From Blastocystis sp. Blastoise (Eukaryota > Sar > Bigyra > Opalinata > Blastocystidae): a DNA stretch of 64,000 nucleotides. The stretch lies in contig JBBPEB010000021.1 of the NCBI GenBank assembly GCA_039096225.1, positions 1 to 64,000 on the forward strand, in the 5' to 3' direction. Below, one piece after another: positions 14,484 to 35,447 of this stretch; the stretch's first letter is position 1; each line of letters opens with the position of its first letter. Position numbers and translations under genes: made by a program. The notes beneath the pieces were generated by a model. That model was not told the origin of the DNA. It saw only the letters and a list, made by a program, of their open reading frames with translations, and made no database searches.

Positions 14484-14698
14484 TTATATTTCATAAGAGC
14501 GACTATTAAAACCCTATATATAGATCTCGATTTGCTGTTGATTATATACACCAATGGGATACAAATATGCGTAAAGTAGAAATGGTGAATTTATATAATT
14601 CATTTTTAAAAGATTTATATACAAATAATACAGACAATACTGCAATACCCTTTTGTAATTATAATATATCCACAGCATCTACTACTTCTAGCAAATAA
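13008..14698 (+). CDS. Glycosyltransferase family 49 (LARGE/B4GAT1-like)
   Basis: Spliced exons give a GT49 domain in order: YDVTLVTQTS, GRISICLLYDD, NIYPVNLLRNIAIQHV, the DxD-type metal site LTDMDMWPAFNLYESL, AVIVPAFEYN, then EPYIMVRKT, MFDPRFINYGKNKIQWIEEL, GWTFSILTNSFAID and HPRSRFAVDYIHQWD. This family transfers sugars (GlcNAc, Xyl/GlcA) in the Golgi lumen. No N-terminal membrane anchor is seen, so a 5' exon may be missing; the ATG at 13008 is provisional. Two junctions are unusual. The intron at 13815-13928 is AT-AC, U12-like, and the one at about 14015-14071 has no GT donor. The intron at about 14231-14520 is mostly (ATT)n. The stop is TAA at 14696-14698. Confidence 0.85.
13815..13928 (+). 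other. Probable U12-type AT-AC intron
   Basis: The intron starts ATATCCTTTT, a full match to the U12 AT-AC donor consensus ATATCCTTT. It contains TTCGTTAAT at 13912-13920, one mismatch from the U12 branch consensus TTCCTTAAY, and ends GAATATAC nine bases after the branch A. Removing it joins ...LVGTH and RYLLPEWYS in phase 0. GT-AG alternatives put stop codons in frame. Confidence 0.8.
14229..14484. repeat. Compound (ATT)n / (TTATA) microsatellite in intron
   Basis: About 250 bases of ATT-type repeat with a few interruptions (ATATTT, GTTTATT, CTTGTTT) lie inside the last intron of the glycosyltransferase gene. The donor GTATATAATAATG is at 14231 and the acceptor CCCTATATATAG lies just before the final exon. 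Confidence 0.9.
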
Positions 14699-16271
14699 GA
14701 TTATTCGATAATTATCATTTTATAGTGATGTTTTAAATTATTATTAGTTATTAATTATTATTATACATACCATGCTGCATTTTTATTTATATATACATTT
14801 ATTTTTTTTTCTAATTGTTTTATTATTTATTATATTAACATGTCACACAATGTCTATCAATATATATATATAAGATTTCGTTTTTCATTTTCATATAAAT
14901 ATATATATATTAATAGAAATACCTAAATAAATAGTATTCTTTTTTTTATTGGTTATTATTTACGTTAATATTTCCATTTTTTTTTCTTCAATTTCTTGAC
15001 AAATGAATTTGTTCTTTATATTATTATTATTTATATTATATCATAATTCATTTAGATTACTTTAAGAATACGTTTTCTTTTGTTTTTGTTTTTATGTTTA
15101 TTCAAATAAAAAATGTATCAAATTGTATTTACTTGATTATCGTCATACATACAAATTTATTTACATATACATACATATAATACATTGTTTTTCTATAAAT
15201 CTAGAAAATAATCAATATATTGTTTTTCTTATGTATGCATAATTATAAAAATAAAACTATCTATATATGATAGCCAATTACAAATACAACATAGAAATCT
15301 ACATGAGATTTTCAACAAATCAAGTTTGTCAGTTTCACTTAGCATAATCAATTCATAATTTCTAAACATATCTACAAGAATCATCAATGTAAAAGTTTTG
15401 TTATTTTTATTATGAACATTAATCTTTAATTATAGGAATACTAAAAATCAAAAATTAGCAAACAACTATAAAAAAATATATTTTTAAGGATAATACTTCT
15501 TTATAATAATAATAACTTGGACACTAATTTATAAAGCTGATTAATTGGCATCAATAGAATTATTTTTGATATTTTTATTTTGAATAATAAAAGAAATATG
15601 TAATTCATTTCTTAAAAATATGCCATTCAAAGAAATTAAAGAATCGTCTTATATAATAAATTGTTTGTTCATAGATCTCAATATCTTCTTGCTGTTAAAG
15701 AAACTAAATAACTCACAAAAATAATAGAAATATTTTAGTATACAAATAATGAGTACATTGATCTACATTTTTCATATCACTAAACTATACATAAATCATG
15801 GATAAAATTATTTCAACATGAAAGCAACTAAATTTGTAGACTATTCATTGACCACGTTATAAATGGTCTTAATTTAACTAAGATAGCAATATGTAAATAG
15901 TGAATTTCATGGATATTTGAATAATCTTCATTTTAAATTTGAAAAAGAAACATAAAAAAGAAATTTAATAAAATAAAGAAAACGACTTTGTGATTACTTG
16001 TGGAAAACCATACAATTTGAATCCTGATTATATTTGAATTACACCCGACATTTTGATAGTTTTCATAAATAATGTTAAAGGATTCTTCCTTTTGATTTGC
16101 GAACGAAATACGAAAGAAAATATTAACCAATGATATACTATATGACCTTTTGTTCATCCTATACAAACACTTTAGTTATCTTTTTTTCAACTTGGTTCCA
16201 AAAAGATTAATAAAGAGGAAAAGATGCGTTTTAATTAAAAATCAAAGTATTTCTTTCAAACAACGTATTTG
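14699..16271. other. Intergenic region, no gene seen
   Basis: This is 1.6 kb of AT-rich mixed sequence between two plus-strand genes. A 77-codon minus frame at 15933-16166 has no family resemblance and no splice context, so I do not call it. Short TA tracts near 14862 and 14893 are small compared with those in introns. Confidence 0.55.
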
Positions 16272-17951
16272 ATGGATTATCCTTGCCATTGTACAATAAA
16301 AAATGGTGAGTATGCCAATCAAGATGGAATTATTAAATACAGTCCTGTAGAAAATAAATATCAAGTTCAATTGTCAACTAATAAGTTAGTTTGGATCGAT
16401 TGTAATGATATCCAAATAGTTCCACATAAGTCTAAGATTATCAATACTGATTTTGAAGCTCCTGAACCTGTTTTGAAGTCATCCTCAACAAAGCATGAGG
16501 TTTCATGCAGTACATTTGATGTACATAAGATATGTGAAAATAAGTGTAATATTAAAACAAGACAAATGAAACGTGTTGATAACGAAGATATTTCAATTGA
16601 TGGTTTATCTCAGTTAGGAAAGAATACAAATAATGAGTTCATGGAATTATCTGTTGCGAATACTGTATATAGTAATTTATGGGTTTCTTCTATGGAATAT
16701 GAGGATGGTCATTCAATTTCTCAAATGATAAATGATCATAAATATAAAAAATTTAAGCAAAAAGAAGAGGAGTCTCTTATAATTGAAGATCTGACCAATA
16801 AAGGTTTATATTATAGTACAGCGTTTACTTCTTTGCCTTCAAATTATCAAAAACAATTAGTATTAGAAAAGAATCATCATTTCTTTCCTATTGAAATCAA
16901 TCAAAAAGAAGTAGATAGTCCTGTAGATGCATCTATAGAAGAGTGGTGTCTTAATCATCCAGAATCATGGGAACAACTACAAAAATATACTGTAATATAT
17001 ATAATTATTATTTTTATTTTAAATGTTTTAAAATTTATATATATATATATATATTTAATAATTATTATTTGTATTCTTATAGACATATTTACAATTACAA
17101 AATAGTCAAGTGAAGTATGTTAAATATGTTTTTTTTTTTTATTTATTTTTTTATTTTTTAATATTTATGTTTTATTTTTATTTTTTATATTAGTATTTAT
17201 TTTTATTTATATATAAATATAGAATTCCATTAGATTTTCCATTAAGTACATTTATATCCAGGAATTCAAATGTAGTTCCTAAAGAAACTACAGAAGTTAC
17301 GCAAAGTACTATTAGTAAAACATTACAGAATATACCTTTATTCTTAAAAGTAGATAATGATGATATTAATGAAAATAAAGGTATAATTAGTATTATTATG
17401 GTTTATTATTATTATTATTATTATTTATTATTTATTATTTATTATTATATAGATAATGAGGTTTCTGCAAATATTTCGTCGGATTCATGTCTAAATAATA
17501 ATATAGATGATTCAGGTCAATCACTAAATGAATTATTATTAACTCTAACCAAAGAACAAAAACTTGTATTTTATATATATATTATTTCTTATATGTTTAT
17601 ATATTAAACCATTTGTTTATTTATTTAGTCAATTCTTCAAAATAAACAACAATTACTAAGTATATTTATATATCAATTTTATTATATATATTTATTTATA
17701 TAAAGCTAGCTTCATTTTTAATTTATCACCTGCTGCATATTCAAGTATATATATATTTTTTTTTTATTATTATAAACAATATATGTATAGTATATATATT
17801 CCTCCATCATTGCAAACTATTATATCTACTATGTCTCATATTAATAACCAAATTCTTGATGACTACGTATATAAAATATTATATTATATTATATAACATA
17901 TATAATATATCTATAACATATATAATATATCTATAACATATATAATATATC

Positions 17952-17987
<36 letters not shown>

Positions 17988-18116
17988 TCTTCCGTATGGT
18001 TTTGCTCGTCTTGTTGGTTTGCATTTTTGTTATTATATAAAGAAAGATATTATTATACTAGGAAAACTAAAAGATATTTTTAGAGATCGTGTGAATAAAT
18101 ATAAATATACACAATA

Positions 18117-18152
<36 letters not shown>

Positions 18153-18377
18153 CTTTAGAATAAAGAATAATTTATTATATTCAATACATATATATAGTTA
18201 TCATAATAATATGTTTTTGGATGTTGATTTAGGCAGGGAATCGAGTTCTTTAGTGGAACACAAATCCGTAGTAATCTTTTATGATAACGGCTGGAAAATA
18301 CAACGAATTCAAAAACAATTTATAGTTGTTAAAGTCAATGATACATTATTAACAGATACAAAACAAAGTATATATAT

Positions 18378-18438
<61 letters not shown>

Positions 18439-18591
18439 CATATATATATAGTTTTACCTTTAACTCCTTGTTCACTTCTTACTATTGGAAATATTAAATT
18501 ATTCTTTTTACAATCAGTTCCTACACGTTCTATTAAAGAAACTGAAGAATTCGAAGAAATTAATCCGGACACTCCTGAATCATCTCTATAA
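16272..18591 (+). CDS. Tudor-like plus FHA domain nuclear protein, MCRS1-like
   Basis: The start is ATG 16272. The first exon encodes a Tudor/Agenet-like segment (residues about 1-50: YPCHCTIKNGEYANQDG, then KYQVQLSTNKLVWIDCNDIQ) and then acidic low-complexity sequence. The C-terminal exons give an FHA-type domain in the arrangement of microspherule protein MCRS1: ARLVGLHFCYYIKKDIIILGK, then FLDVDLGRESSSLVEHKS, then IVVKVNDTLLTDTKQ, then LPLTPCSLLTIGNIKLFFLQ. MCRS1 works in INO80 and NSL chromatin complexes. A nuclear chromatin role here is inference from that resemblance and the Tudor-like part. About 9-10 exons are split by short TA or T-rich introns. The phases of two middle exons (17630-17880) were not fully resolved. 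The stop is TAA at 18589-18591. Confidence 0.6.
18377..18447. repeat. (TA)n intron before last exon of FHA gene
   Basis: A TA tract of about 60 bases, starting GTATATATATAAC at about 18369 and ending ATATATAG, separates TDTKQ from LPLTPCS in the FHA domain. The phase is maintained across it. Confidence 0.85.
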
Positions 18592-19115
18592 ATATAGTTA
18601 TTTCTCTATTCTTTTCTTCACTTTGTGTTTACTATTTATTTATCTTTTTTTTTCTTTTCTTATTTTTCTTATTTTTTCACTTTTTCTTATTCTCTATGTT
18701 AAATCTTATATATATATATACTATATATCTTATTTCTATATCCAGTATTCACATCAATAAATTAGTTATTTTTTTCCTATTTATTAACAATGTATATAAT
18801 TATTTTCTTCTTATATATTATTTTGTTAATTTTTTCACTTTTTCTAAAGTTCTTTTGTATTATTAATATATATATCAAACACTAACTTGTTATGGTTTCT
18901 TTTATTTAGTCTAAAAAGTCACTATATAATAAATATATTTCTAATTTCATTTATTATTCATTTTTTAAATATTATTGTTCCTTTTAAAAATAATTAAAAT
19001 TGTTAACAAAACAAATAAATGACGAACGAGTAATCAGATATTTAAAAATATGAATTTTTCATGCATATTTAAAATATCTAAAATATCATTATAGTACACT
19101 AATTTAATATAAAAA
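18592..19115. other. Intergenic region between convergent genes
   Basis: This stretch holds the 3' sides of the FHA gene (plus) and the secreted-protein gene (minus). It is T-rich with no coding frame of note. Confidence 0.6.
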
Positions 19116-20444
19116 TTAATTTTCACTAGGCTCAGCTAATTTTTTAACACTAACGAGTACAACTTCCATAGTTTCAGGGAATTTATAAGGATCTAAAGCA
19201 CTTAATTTAGTCTTAAGAGTAGCAGGCATAGTAGTAGCTTGGAAGTCAGCTAAGAGTTGATTAGCAACAGTAACTTGAGTATTAACATGATGATTTTGAT
19301 TAGCAGGAAGACTGAAACGAACAGTAAAAATAGTATTAAGAGCATCTTCTTTATCAGGCATAACATCATATATAATTAAATCATTTAATTTAGTAGTAGC
19401 AACTTCAATGAAAAGAGGATAGAATTCAAGAGTAGTATTACAATTAATGAACTTAGAATCAACATTAGTAAGCTTAATAGTAACTTCAACATATTCTTCA
19501 GTTGAATAATCAAGACCAGTAACAGCAACACATTCTTTAGTATTAATAGGAGTCCAAACAGCATCACCATCAACAGCAGCACATTTAGTATAAGCATGAC
19601 CAGAATAACCTTCACCACATTCTAAATAAACAATAGTATTTAAAGTATAAGGACCTTCACCACCATTAGGATCATAATAAACTGTATAACCATCAAGGGA
19701 AGGTAAAGAAGCACAAGCTTTATCACCTTCAATAACATCAACACTCTTTACAGTAAGACTAACAGCAACATGGAAAATAGAAGGAGCATTAGACTTTAAA
19801 TAAGTAAGAATATTAGCAGCAACACCTTCAGAAGAACTATCAGTACCTTCAGCTAATTCATATTGAGAAGTATAAGAAGGAAGAGTAATAATACGAACAT
19901 GAATATCAGTCTTAGGAGTTCCAACAGGACGGCCTTCACTATTTACACTAAGAGCTTCAGTATAACCAATTTGAATATCACCAACAGCAAAAGGGAAAGC
20001 ACTAACAAAAGCATAAATCATATTGACTCTAGCAGTAGAAGTGAAATCACCAGGTAATAATCCAGTAAAAGTAAGAACCATATCGACACCAGAACTACCG
20101 ACAGGAATACCTTCAGGACCAGCTTGTTTACTATAACATTGATCATCAACAGTTTCTAAAGCAAAAGCATTATTCTTGTAAACGCAAGTCTTTTGATTCT
20201 TACCAGAATAATCACCTTCACAAGCAGTAGTTTGAGATAAATAAGGGAAAACAGTTTCACAAGCACTCTCAGCTTGACTGTAGCAAACACCTTTAATAGC
20301 ATAAGAACCAGTAGTACAAGCAGTACAAACACCACTTTCTAAAGAACCATCACAATAGGACATACAATCAGCTCCATAATAACCAGGGAAACAACTATCA
20401 GCAAAAGCTAAAGCAATAAATAATAAAATAGCTAAGAATTTCAT
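19116..20444 (-). CDS. Secreted Cys-rich and Sushi-domain protein with two SEA-like modules
   Basis: A single intronless frame of 442 residues. It has a signal peptide (MKFLAILLFIALAFADS) and a cysteine-rich start (CFPGYYGADCMSYC, CTACTTGSYAIKGVC) of the TNFR/EGF-like kind. A Sushi-like domain lies near residues 245-310 (CASLPSLDGYTVYY, VYLECGEGYSGHAYTKC, VWTPINTKEC). It is flanked by two modules of about 110-120 residues with the same pattern (VDMVLTFTGLL ... FHVAVSLTVKSVDVI and YVEVTIKLTNVDS ... FPETMEVVLVSVKKL). The same pattern ends the protein at 9051-12299. The alternating short strands and helices recall SEA domains, which is a fold guess. The product is probably extracellular or lumenal; no membrane segment or GPI signal is visible at the C-terminus (LAEPSEN). 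It is cleaner and richer in GC than its neighbours. Confidence 0.85.
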   Translation of the reverse strand: MKFLAILLFIALAFADSCFPGYYGADCMSYCDGSLESGVCTACTTGSYAIKGVCYSQAESACETVFPYLSQTTACEGDYSGKNQKTCVYKNNAFALETVDDQCYSKQAGPEGIPVGSSGVDMVLTFTGLLPGDFTSTARVNMIYAFVSAFPFAVGDIQIGYTEALSVNSEGRPVGTPKTDIHVRIITLPSYTSQYELAEGTDSSSEGVAANILTYLKSNAPSIFHVAVSLTVKSVDVIEGDKACASLPSLDGYTVYYDPNGGEGPYTLNTIVYLECGEGYSGHAYTKCAAVDGDAVWTPINTKECVAVTGLDYSTEEYVEVTIKLTNVDSKFINCNTTLEFYPLFIEVATTKLNDLIIYDVMPDKEDALNTIFTVRFSLPANQNHHVNTQVTVANQLLADFQATTMPATLKTKLSALDPYKFPETMEVVLVSVKKLAEPSEN

Positions 20445-22818
20445 CTCTTTATTATTCAGTATAAAATATATATAAAAATAAAAAATTTATACAAGAATTC
20501 TTGAATTATTCACAAGAAACCAATTTTCCTGATTTAGTAAAACAAAAAAAAATCTTCACGTTTCTAAGTTTTTGTATTCTAATGTGCACTAAAGAATGAT
20601 AATTCCTTATATAGTACTCACGTTAGAATATTTCTATCTTTTTCTGATAAGAGATTTTCATAGTGGAGTCCACGATTTGAATTATAGTCTGGTGTTGAAC
20701 AATAAAAATGACGGTCTAAATACAATTATTTGTGATTTTTTATATTGTTTTCGTTTTTCATATTAAAACTAGTGTTTTGTTTTATCTCATTTATAGTAGC
20801 TACTTTAATTGTCATGAAGTACTTATGTTTTCTGTTACAAAGTATAAAAACCATATATAAAGGATAAAATTACAATAATATAATTTAAAAACAGAAGTAC
20901 ATGGATTATGACGATTTATATTGGCCAATATAAATCGGAGAAATCGTCATTTGCCTTTTTATTTTGCGATTTTTATTGGTTGATCCTCATAACCATTTGC
21001 TCCAAACAGAATGTTCACTTTTATAGATAATCTTTACGAATTATCTTATTTTACAAAATTAGTATAGATAGATCATTATTTCCCATAATAGTTCGTCTGA
21101 TTATCTTTCATAGAGCAAACAACACGTTTAAACAATCATTCTATTTTAATGAACATTTTATTATATAATTGTTGTTCATCTCATTAGGAAACCCACCTTG
21201 TGTCCTATATATCGAAACCATTATAGATTTTATCATATTTAAATTTTTTTTTCATTTTTAAATTTCAAGAGCTTCTATCATAGGACACACATGTTGATAA
21301 TCAGCAAAGCTTCAAGTAATAAATTTATCATCTTTTAATATAAAATCATAATGAAAATGAAAGAATTATCTTTACATATGTTTTATTTTTGTTACAATGA
21401 CGTTAATAAATACATATATCAAAAAAAAATACTGAGTTATATGCAAAAACTATTTTTCCACTTTTTCTCTATGAAATGTTGAAAGATTACTTGATACCTC
21501 ATTAATTTTTATAATTTCTTTTTTTTTTGTTTTTTTAACAATGTTATTATTTATTTTAATATCCATTTATAGAGTTACTTCTTCATTTATCATTTCATAC
21601 AACAACACATATTCCTTATTCCTTATTCAATATATCAATTTATTGATACAATTATGAAATATGTTGATGTAGACTAGGACGAACAATTGTTAATCATTGT
21701 GGGTATGCAATCTAAAACTATATATATTCAATCTAAGCATGAATTAGTTGTTTATCATACGATTATCTTAGTCTCACAATTAATGCATGAAATTAAAAAG
21801 ATTTTTTTATTCTACTTTATTCCAGAGAGTTAAACTAAATGATTACAAATCTATTCCATTATAAAATTATCGAATTAAAATGACTTTTATTTTTTGTTCA
21901 TTTCAATCATCTTCTTTTTAATACTTCAAATTTCGTAGTAGTATTGATAATAATGACTTTATACAGTATCAATATCTGTTGTTTATTCAAATATGTTTTG
22001 TTTTCTCTCTACTTAGAAAATCAAGAATTGATTGGATGAACAAATTAGTATTTTTATGGTTCGACATATTATTTTCTTCTAAAACAAAAAACAAAAATTT
22101 AAATATTTTTTTCATTTTATGCTTTGCAAATAAATAAATTTTAGTTTATAAATGTAACCTTGTTACATTCATAACACAAATCTTCAAATTTATATGAAAA
22201 GAAGTTTTTGAACGAAAATTTTATTTATTTATTTTTGTTTAAAGTATTCAAAATATTGCAATATATCGATTACAAAGACGAGTGTTTGAATAGCATATGA
22301 TATATAATTGAAAACAACATATTATGCTATTCATAGATTCTTCAAAGAGTACTATGAAAAGAGATGATACTATTTATGATGATCTAAATTAGGCTTGTTT
22401 GGTAGTCTCTATTTAGGATGAACGTGGAATACTATGAAAATTGAAAAGAAATAGGTTCCTTAGTTGGAAAGTAACAAAAAGTGATAAAATAGAATTTTTT
22501 TCTTCTTAATGACGTTGTTGCATCATTCTAATAAGGTAGCCATTAAACACATAAATCAGGTATTTTATTCTTAAAAGTTCCCAAAATTCTCTTTGAAAAG
22601 GGGTCATAGGATAGTTTTTAAGAATAAGGGCAAGGTTAGTTCAATGAACATGGAAAAGACAATTTTTTAACAAGAAAAATCAATTATTTTCGGGAAATTG
22701 TTACAATTTGAAAAGTGGTTTTTAAAAAATTATTTTCCAAGACGAAATACTGCTTATCTGTCATTTGGGTTATTTAAGAATCAATTGCTAATTCTACATT
22801 AATATTCAGATCACCGAG
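20445..22818. other. Gene-free region upstream of divergent genes
   Basis: This is 2.4 kb without a convincing coding frame on either strand and without long microsatellites. It contains the palindrome at 20912-20937 and is the promoter side of both the secreted-protein gene (minus) and the PHD/C2H2 gene (plus). Confidence 0.6.
20912..20937. promoter_or_regulatory. Perfect 26-base palindrome with facing CCAAT/ATTGG cores
   Basis: Each half reads CGATTTATATTGG followed by its exact reverse complement. A nested second arm extends it: ATGACGATTT at 20909 pairs with AAATCGTCAT a few bases downstream of the palindrome. A related box, GCGATTTTTATTGG, follows near 20967. It lies about 470 bases upstream of the secreted-protein gene start. 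Function as a binding site is inferred from symmetry only. Confidence 0.5.
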
Positions 22819-31887
<9,069 letters not shown>

Positions 31888-33494
31888 TAATATAATAATA
31901 CAGGTGTACAATAGCAATATTTATTGGAATACTATTTTTCTCTTTTCAGAATTCTCAACTAACCAATCGAATCATTATTATATAAAAATACTTTTTTTTT
32001 GTATTATTATTTCTTTTTCTCTATATATATATAATTAATATTATAACATTTATATACAATAAAAATATTTAAAACATTTTTCTATTCATTATTCATTTTT
32101 TTATTCTTTTTCCTTTTCCACAAATTTCACATATTCTTTTTTCTTTTTTTTAATTTTATATTCGAATTCATCATATATTTTTAATTACAATTAACTTTTA
32201 ATATATTTATCATCATGATTCTGTTATATATTTTACATACTATCTGTAATCATACTCAAATCTTAATTTATTTATTTTTCTTCTTCTATATTACATTTTA
32301 CTTTTATTTTACTATATACTTATTTCACTTCTCTTCTATTTTTTTTTATATATACTGTTTTGTTTCTTCTTCTGTATATTCATAATAACATTCTTTATAT
32401 TTTTTTATGTTTTTCAATATTATTCTTTCTTTCTTGATATTACATACTAACTTTCATGTATATATAATATTAATATATTGATTTTTATTTTCATTTCTAT
32501 CTTCAATAAAAAACTTAATATATATATATATATACATTCATATATGCTGTTAGCTGTTATATCTTTTGAATAATGAAATGCAGAGTAAAAAATATATCAT
32601 TTTATTATTATTTCATTATTAACTATTTAAATACGTACTTATATATACATTCTTATTATTATTATCTATATATATATATATATATATATAGATCACTATT
32701 ATGATTGTCCATGGACGATTATTTTTAAAAACTGATTTTATACTTTTATTCTCTAATTACTATTGTTTTGTACATTTTTTAAATTTTCCATTTTTTTGAA
32801 ACATTCATAAATGTATATATATATATAAATATATATATATATACATATCCATTCTAGTTTATATATACTTCAATTCAAAACTTTATACACATCGATTAGT
32901 GCATTTATATTAACATGACTTTTTTGTGTATAGTATATATTTAAGAAATGGTTTTATATATTATTTAATGTTATATAACTTTATTATTGTGTAATAGGGA
33001 TAAAGAATTATATTTTAATTATTCATTTAAACGTTGTTATAACAATTGCTTATGTTTAACATATTCTATTCGCTTTTCAAAAAAGTTTATAAAACATTAA
33101 CATTGCAAAAAAATATTCTATCTTTTCAATGATAAATATATATGTATAAACGATATTTTTTAGTTAAAAAATAGTATGCTTTATATTATTTAACTTTATG
33201 AGATATTTTAGTAAAGTATATTTATATTAAATCAACTTTATGAGAGAAATAATAATAAAAATATTAAAGTGAATAGCAAAATAATTAACAATTTTAATGT
33301 AATAAAGGAATCATAGACATAAATCAATAATATATATATATATTAATAGTTGTAATAACAAATAAAATACTTTATTATTTAGAAGAATATCTATAAACAA
33401 AACAAGTTAATAAATTCTAACGAAACATAACTTTAGAATCAGGAAAAAATATTATATATATATATATAAATAAAGCAGAATCCTTGATATATAT
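31888..33494. other. Intergenic region, convergent 3' ends
   Basis: This is 1.6 kb of T-rich then A-rich sequence with several short TA tracts. One of these (about 24 bases at 32667-32690) is the longest clear TA tract found outside a recognised gene. No coding frame was supported. Confidence 0.55.
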
Positions 33495-33908
33495 CTACAT
33501 ATAAACCAATTTTTGTTTCATCATTTTTTCCCCTTCTTCTTGTAACGAATTCTCGTACTGTGTTTTTATTTGCGGAACACAATTCTCTTTTGAAACTACT
33601 ATTTTGAGTTGTTTATGAGCTATATAACCTTTGAGATATTTTTGTGAAATAAGAGACATATAAATTCCTTCTAATTGAAGAGTATTAATATGAATATTAT
33701 TATGTTCATATAAAGATGTTAAAAAAGATATAGATATTTGTATCGATTGTACGAGTTTTTGTACACGTTTAAACAACATTAAATGGATATATAGAGAAAG
33801 GTGATCAACAACAAACTATATATATATATTATTTATTATTATTATTTATATATATATATATACAAATATTCCTTTCTTTAAGAAAAGTGTTTGATTTGTA
33901 TTCATCAT

Positions 33909-33965
<57 letters not shown>

Positions 33966-34015
33966 TATTGAATAACTGAATATTTCCTGTTTTTAATGAT
34001 ATCAATAGATTATCA

Positions 34016-34095
<80 letters not shown>

Positions 34096-34248
34096 CTATA
34101 TGTAAATTATAGGTTTGAAGAGTGGAAGGAGACGGACGACGGCCAATATAAATATTCACGGGAATTAGGTAAAATAAAATAGTTCTAATATTTTTATAGT
34201 TATTTTGTTTAATGGAGAGATCTAATGCTAATGTTAAATATATAGAGG

Positions 34249-34299
<51 letters not shown>

Positions 34300-34685
34300 C
34301 CTTAACCATATTATTGCTATATATATAATAACGACCAAAGTAATAATAAAAAGCTGCCTATATATATATATATATATAAAGAATTATAATTATTATTATA
34401 TATATATACGACTAAAGATTTGAATTGTTGTGGAATAACCGCGAGAAATTGTCCATTTGCATCGGGAACAATTGGCGTAATTAATGTTGGATTAAATTGA
34501 ATGAATTGAGTTTTATAAAAACATACAATTAAGTATTATTATTAAGGATATATATATATATATATATATATATAGTAGTAAAACAATAAAATTAAGTATT
34601 GTAATAATAATAATATAATATATATATATATATGATATAGGTAAGCAAGCAACAAGTTTAGGTATCTATATATAATAATAATAAT

Positions 34686-34722
<37 letters not shown>

Positions 34723-34770
34723 TGCTTTTTTAAAATTTGAAAACCATGTTCTGATCAGATTTACACATTC

Positions 34771-34823
<53 letters not shown>

Positions 34824-35447
34824 CCAAAGTTGTTTTTTTATAATTTTTATGTTCACGTTTTCCTTCTTCATCAATCTATATATATATATATAAACATAAA
34901 AAATTAAAAAAAAAATAATAATAATAAGCAATAATATACTTGATAGCAAAAAGGAATAAGTTCATTTAATAAAGAAGTAATCGTAGGTATAAACCAGGCT
35001 GTTTTTGTATCCAAATATTCATAAAAATAGGTTAATAAATATCTTATTGCTTTTATTTGATTTAGTGAAGCTTCATAATTATTCCTTGCTAGTTCTGCTT
35101 TGATGGACATAATATGGTAGGGAACAATACAATTAAATCTGTAAAAAAAAATATAGATTATGTTATGAAACATAGCATACGACTCTTTCTTGTTTTTTGC
35201 ATCATTTTCATTGAAAACATACTATTTATAAAAAAAACTGATTGTTAAAAAATAAAAATAGATACAGAGTTTGGAATCATATTGATGACATTCATTTGAC
35301 TGCTTTTATTTAAATCAATTGTTAACAAGGAGATAATCTGTACATAATTTCCATTACAAATAGATTGTTCAAGAATTCCTTCAAGCTAGTAAATGAAATA
35401 GATTCAAGAGGAATGTTAAAAGTAAATACTCTACTAATTCCTTGCAT
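33495..35447 (-). CDS. PCID2: PCID2/THP1-like PCI-domain protein (TREX-2 mRNA export)
   Basis: The start ATG is at 35445-35447 (MQGISR) and the stop TAG at 33495-33497, with about 11-12 exons. Recognisable segments are RNNYEASLNQIKAIRYLL, KTAWFIPTITSLLNELI, KTQFIQFNPTLITPIV, AAFYYYFGRYY, TILFYLIPVNIYIGRRPS and LFLKKGIF. The PCI winged-helix end, LEGIYMSLISQKYLKGYIAH then QLKIVVSKENCVP, matches the C-terminus of PCID2/THP1/CSN12 proteins well. In that family the protein pairs with SAC3/GANP in the nuclear-pore TREX-2 complex and aids mRNA export. Most introns are short TA tracts. The one at 34533-34638 looks like a U12-type AT-AC intron. The gene diverges from the GOSR1-like gene with only 150 bases between starts. 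Confidence 0.82.
34019..34092. repeat. (TA)n intron of PCID2-like gene
   Basis: About 36 TA copies fill an intron between the exons TLQTYNLHI and YDNLLISLKTGN. A similar tract at 33911-33962 fills the next intron. Confidence 0.85.
34533..34638 (-). other. Probable U12-type AT-AC intron in PCID2-like gene
   Basis: Read on the minus strand, the exon ending CCT (IPKLVACLP) is followed by ATATCATAT, which matches 7 of 9 bases of the U12 donor. The intron carries TCCTTAAT at 34548-34541, an exact match to the U12 branch core, and ends AATAATAC nine bases past the branch A. The next exon starts TTA ATT GTA TGT (LIVCFYKTQ) in phase 0. TAA codons block reading through and no AG acceptor is available there. 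Confidence 0.7.

Noticed and set aside
15933-16166. 77-codon minus-strand frame
   Set aside because: No resemblance to a family, no neighbours in frame, and it ends near the promoter of the FHA gene.
17881-17945. ATCTATAACATATATAAT tandem units as an exon
   Set aside because: The three or four near-identical units lie in an intron between ...NNQILDDY and TLPYGFARLV and contain stops.
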